Assembly (NCBI RefSeq): GCF_900323885.1
Contig: NZ_OOHJ01000011.1
Location: 124,001-188,000, forward strand
DNA length: 64,000 nucleotides
Source of the DNA: [Actinomadura] parvosata subsp. kistnae
Lineage (GTDB): Bacteria > Actinomycetota > Actinomycetes > Streptosporangiales > Streptosporangiaceae
Direction: 5' to 3'
Position 1 is the stretch's first letter. Each line of letters starts with the position of its first letter. Shown here in pieces: positions 61,914 through 64,000 of this stretch. The notes beneath the pieces are model-generated. The model saw nothing but the letters and a program-made list of their open reading frames with translations. It was not told the DNA's origin and did not search any database. Position numbers and translations under genes: made by a program.

Positions 61914-63776
61914 CTACCACGCGGTCGTGCTGGTGCGGTGCGGCGCTTCCGGTCGTACCGGATCACGCTCGTCCGACGGCCGGGCCAGGAGAACGAGGCT
62001 GGCGGCGGCGAGCAGGTGGACGGCCCCCGCCAGCCGCTGGTCCGTCAGCGGATCGGGCGCGCCGGGCGGGGCCACCACCAGGAACCAGTCCGGCGCGACC
62101 GGCGGCCCGAGCAGCAGGAAGGCGCTCACGGCGAGCTGCACCATGACGACCGACCCGAGCAGCACGGCGCGGCCCGTCCGGGAGAGGGGGCGGGGCAGCG
62201 GGTCCGCGCCCGCCAGCATCCAGGAGACCACCAGCCCGCCGGTGAGGAACAGCGTCGCGGTGAGCAGGTGCGGCACGTGTTGGAACAGGGCCCACGGCAG
62301 CCAGCCGGTGCGGTAGAGCAGCGGGAAAGCGATCATGTACGCGACCGGCAGCACGGCCAGGAGCGCCGGCCGCCGGATCGGGAGCCGCGCGCCGAGGGCG
62401 CCGTCCTGCCGGGTGGCGGCCCGCGCGGCGAGCGTGAGCGGCGCGCCGCGGCAGAGCAGCATGGGGGCGATGACGGCGAGCACGGTGAGCTGCAGGGCCT
62501 GCGTCGACAGCATCGCCCGCGCGTACGCCCCGACGCCGCCGAGCAGGACCACGCCGAGCAGCGCCAGGCCGGCGCACCACGCGAACGTGCGGGCGGGCGG
62601 CCACGCGCCGGCCCTGCGCACCCCGGCGAGGTAGCCGGCCAGCGCCAGGGCCAGCAGCAGGAGGATCATCGGGTCGGGGCGGGCCTCGGTGAGCAGCCCG
62701 GTGAGCCGGAACGGCGCCAGGTCGTACTCCAGCAGGCCGTCATGCCCGCCGCCCGGTGCGGGGGGCGGGGTGCGGGACAGGGCGACGGCCAGCGCCATCG
62801 CCGCGCCCATGACGATCAGCTCGCCCGCCGCCAGCCGGGTGAAGACGAGCCGCACGCTCCGGTCGGCCGCGCGGGCGACCGTACGGCGGCGGTGCGCCCG
62901 GCCGAACAGGGCGAGAACGCCGAGGGCGGCGGTCTTGGCGAGCAGGAGCCAGCCGTACTCGCTGCGCCACAGGTCGGACGGGGCGTTCAGCCGCACCCAC
63001 GCGGCGGCCACCCCGGAGACGGCGACCCCCGCGAAGCAGCACAGGGCGAGCGTGCTGAACCTGGCCAGCACCACCGGCAGGGCGGCGGAGCGGCGGAAGT
63101 GCGCCAGCACCGCGCCCAGCCCGCCCACCCACAGCGACACGGTGACCAGGTGCGTCATCAGGGCGGACAACGCGATGTCGTGATCGGTGGCGGAGGCCGC
63201 GTGCCCGACGTACGTCACGGGCAGCGTCCCGAAGACGGCCAGCACGAGCGGGACGAGCTTCGGCAGCCGGGGCACCCGCGCCGCCACGGCGACCGCCACG
63301 ACCACGGCCAGCACCAGCGGCAGCACCCGCGCCTGGAGGATCGACAGACCGGAGCCGAGCAGCGCGGGATCGGCGAGCAGGTCCGGCACCGGGACCGCGA
63401 TCACGTCCGACACGGTGAACAGGTAGCTCGCCACGATGGTGACCGCCCAGCCGAGCGCCCACCGGCCGGCCGCGCGGGCACACGCGGCCCGCTCCGGCGA
63501 GCCGGGCGGCGCGAGGACGGCCGCGGCGAGCAGCGTCCCGACGGTGGCGACCGCGCACAGGTCGGAGCAGAAGCGGACGAGCGGCAGCCCCCACGCGGTG
63601 AGCGGTCCCGCGTCCGGCAGGCCGGCGATCCTCGGCTCCGCCCCGGCTGCCAGGGCCACCGTCAGCAGCACCAGCCCGGCAGCGATCAGCGCCGCACCCG
63701 CGTAGATCCGCCGGCCACGGCCGTCCCGGAGGGTGGGCCAGGTGATCCGGGGCGGCGCCGGTCCGGTGTCGTGCAT
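61914..63776 (-). CDS. CopD-CtaG fusion: copper resistance / cytochrome oxidase assembly membrane protein
   Basis: A 620-aa membrane protein with about fifteen hydrophobic segments. The N-terminal half matches CopD (TYVGHAASATDHDIALSALMTHLVTVSLWVGGLGAVL) and the C-terminal half matches the caa3-type CtaG domain (LSTQALQLTVLAVIAPMLLCRGAPLTL, LFQHVPHLLTATLFLTGGLVVSW). Such fusions are common in actinomycetes and are linked to copper handling and oxidase assembly. ATG 63776 with GGGAGGG upstream is preferred over GTG 63803. Confidence 0.93.
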   Translation of the reverse strand: MHDTGPAPPRITWPTLRDGRGRRIYAGAALIAAGLVLLTVALAAGAEPRIAGLPDAGPLTAWGLPLVRFCSDLCAVATVGTLLAAAVLAPPGSPERAACARAAGRWALGWAVTIVASYLFTVSDVIAVPVPDLLADPALLGSGLSILQARVLPLVLAVVVAVAVAARVPRLPKLVPLVLAVFGTLPVTYVGHAASATDHDIALSALMTHLVTVSLWVGGLGAVLAHFRRSAALPVVLARFSTLALCCFAGVAVSGVAAAWVRLNAPSDLWRSEYGWLLLAKTAALGVLALFGRAHRRRTVARAADRSVRLVFTRLAAGELIVMGAAMALAVALSRTPPPAPGGGHDGLLEYDLAPFRLTGLLTEARPDPMILLLLALALAGYLAGVRRAGAWPPARTFAWCAGLALLGVVLLGGVGAYARAMLSTQALQLTVLAVIAPMLLCRGAPLTLAARAATRQDGALGARLPIRRPALLAVLPVAYMIAFPLLYRTGWLPWALFQHVPHLLTATLFLTGGLVVSWMLAGADPLPRPLSRTGRAVLLGSVVMVQLAVSAFLLLGPPVAPDWFLVVAPPGAPDPLTDQRLAGAVHLLAAASLVLLARPSDERDPVRPEAPHRTSTTAW

Positions 63777-63839
63777 CGGATGAGCCCTCCCGTCCCGCTC
63801 CACGCGTACCGGGAGATACGCGGCACGGTACGGACCCGT

Positions 63840-64000
63840 TCAGCCCCGGGCGAGGATCCGGCTCAGGGCCGTCCGGAACTCGGGTTCCGGCCGGTCCCCC
63901 GCGGCGGTGGAGCGCCAGGCGACGAACCCGTCCGGGCGGACCAGGGTCATGCCGGTGCTCGTGAGGCCGTAGCTGTCCAGGAACCGCTCCTCGGGGTCCT
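63840..64000 (-). CDS. FAD-dependent aromatic monooxygenase, C-terminal fragment at the window edge
   Basis: The last 52 residues of a gene running off the window. FLDSYGLTSTGMTLVRPDGFVAWRSTAAG matches the C-terminal thioredoxin-like domain of PHBH/MhpA/RdmE-type FAD monooxygenases. The stop is TCA at 63840-63842 on the plus strand. The catalytic part lies outside the window. Confidence 0.75.
   Translation of the reverse strand, partial: DPEERFLDSYGLTSTGMTLVRPDGFVAWRSTAAGDRPEPEFRTALSRILARG

Overview
The window is very GC-rich (well over 65% by eye) with GTG starts, dense short operons, many TetR/GntR/IclR/HxlR/ArsR/XRE regulators and a CIRCE-controlled groEL. This points to an actinomycete. 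The gene style fits a Streptosporangiales genus such as Nonomuraea, but nothing seen here proves the genus. No rRNA, tRNA, insertion sequence, prophage or CRISPR array was found.

Left part (1-9.7 kb): a PhoX-like secreted protein, a small TfoX-like protein, a frameshifted NAD(P)-binding reductase divergent from two tandem YCII/DGPF-domain genes, a membrane protein, a HAD-like protein, a TetR gene divergent from groEL (CIRCE operator plus a 400-nt leader), and a TetR/SDR divergent pair with two palindromic operators.

The most interesting locus is 9.9-16.9 kb. Three overlapping genes encode both subunits of a cyclodipeptide oxidase (AlbA/AlbB-like) and an AlbC-like tRNA-dependent cyclodipeptide synthase. 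They run by a 4-base overlap into a glycosyltransferase and then a three-gene ABC-2 exporter. A sulfotransferase is divergent from the oxidase. The set predicts a dehydrogenated diketopiperazine that is glycosylated, perhaps sulfated, and exported.

Centre (17-39 kb): a large secreted NHL/quinoprotein-like protein, a DUF6493-like protein, a CheB-domain methylesterase preceded by a DosR/DevR-like palindrome, oxidoreductases, an esterase, and a GntR-linked operon (two tandem binding proteins, PotA/B/C-like ABC importer, FAD amine/amino-acid oxidase, acyl-CoA ligase). An SsuABC/NMT1-like ABC importer follows.

Right part (39-64 kb): a nucleotidyltransferase divergent from a 1,009-aa PcfJ-like protein, an XRE/MFS pair with twin operators, IclR and esterase genes, a small secreted protein with stacked hairpins, a giant AAA/STAND regulator, epoxide hydrolase/NmrA genes, a Tat-exported serine hydrolase, an NmrA-PPOX-haloalkane dehalogenase operon under TetR, a decayed MerA-like flavoprotein, and a metal module (CzcD-like exporter, SmtB-like sensor, His-rich lipoprotein, CopD-CtaG fusion). 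The edge cuts an FAD monooxygenase.

Two window-wide patterns cut across this layout. First, at least seventeen loci carry their own short tandem repeat. The arrays sit mainly between convergent genes, where they often copy the 3' ends of the genes, and in protein linkers, where the periods read are multiples of three. Second, six apparent single-base frameshifts all fall in G/C homopolymers, which suggests sequencing indels rather than gene death for most of them.
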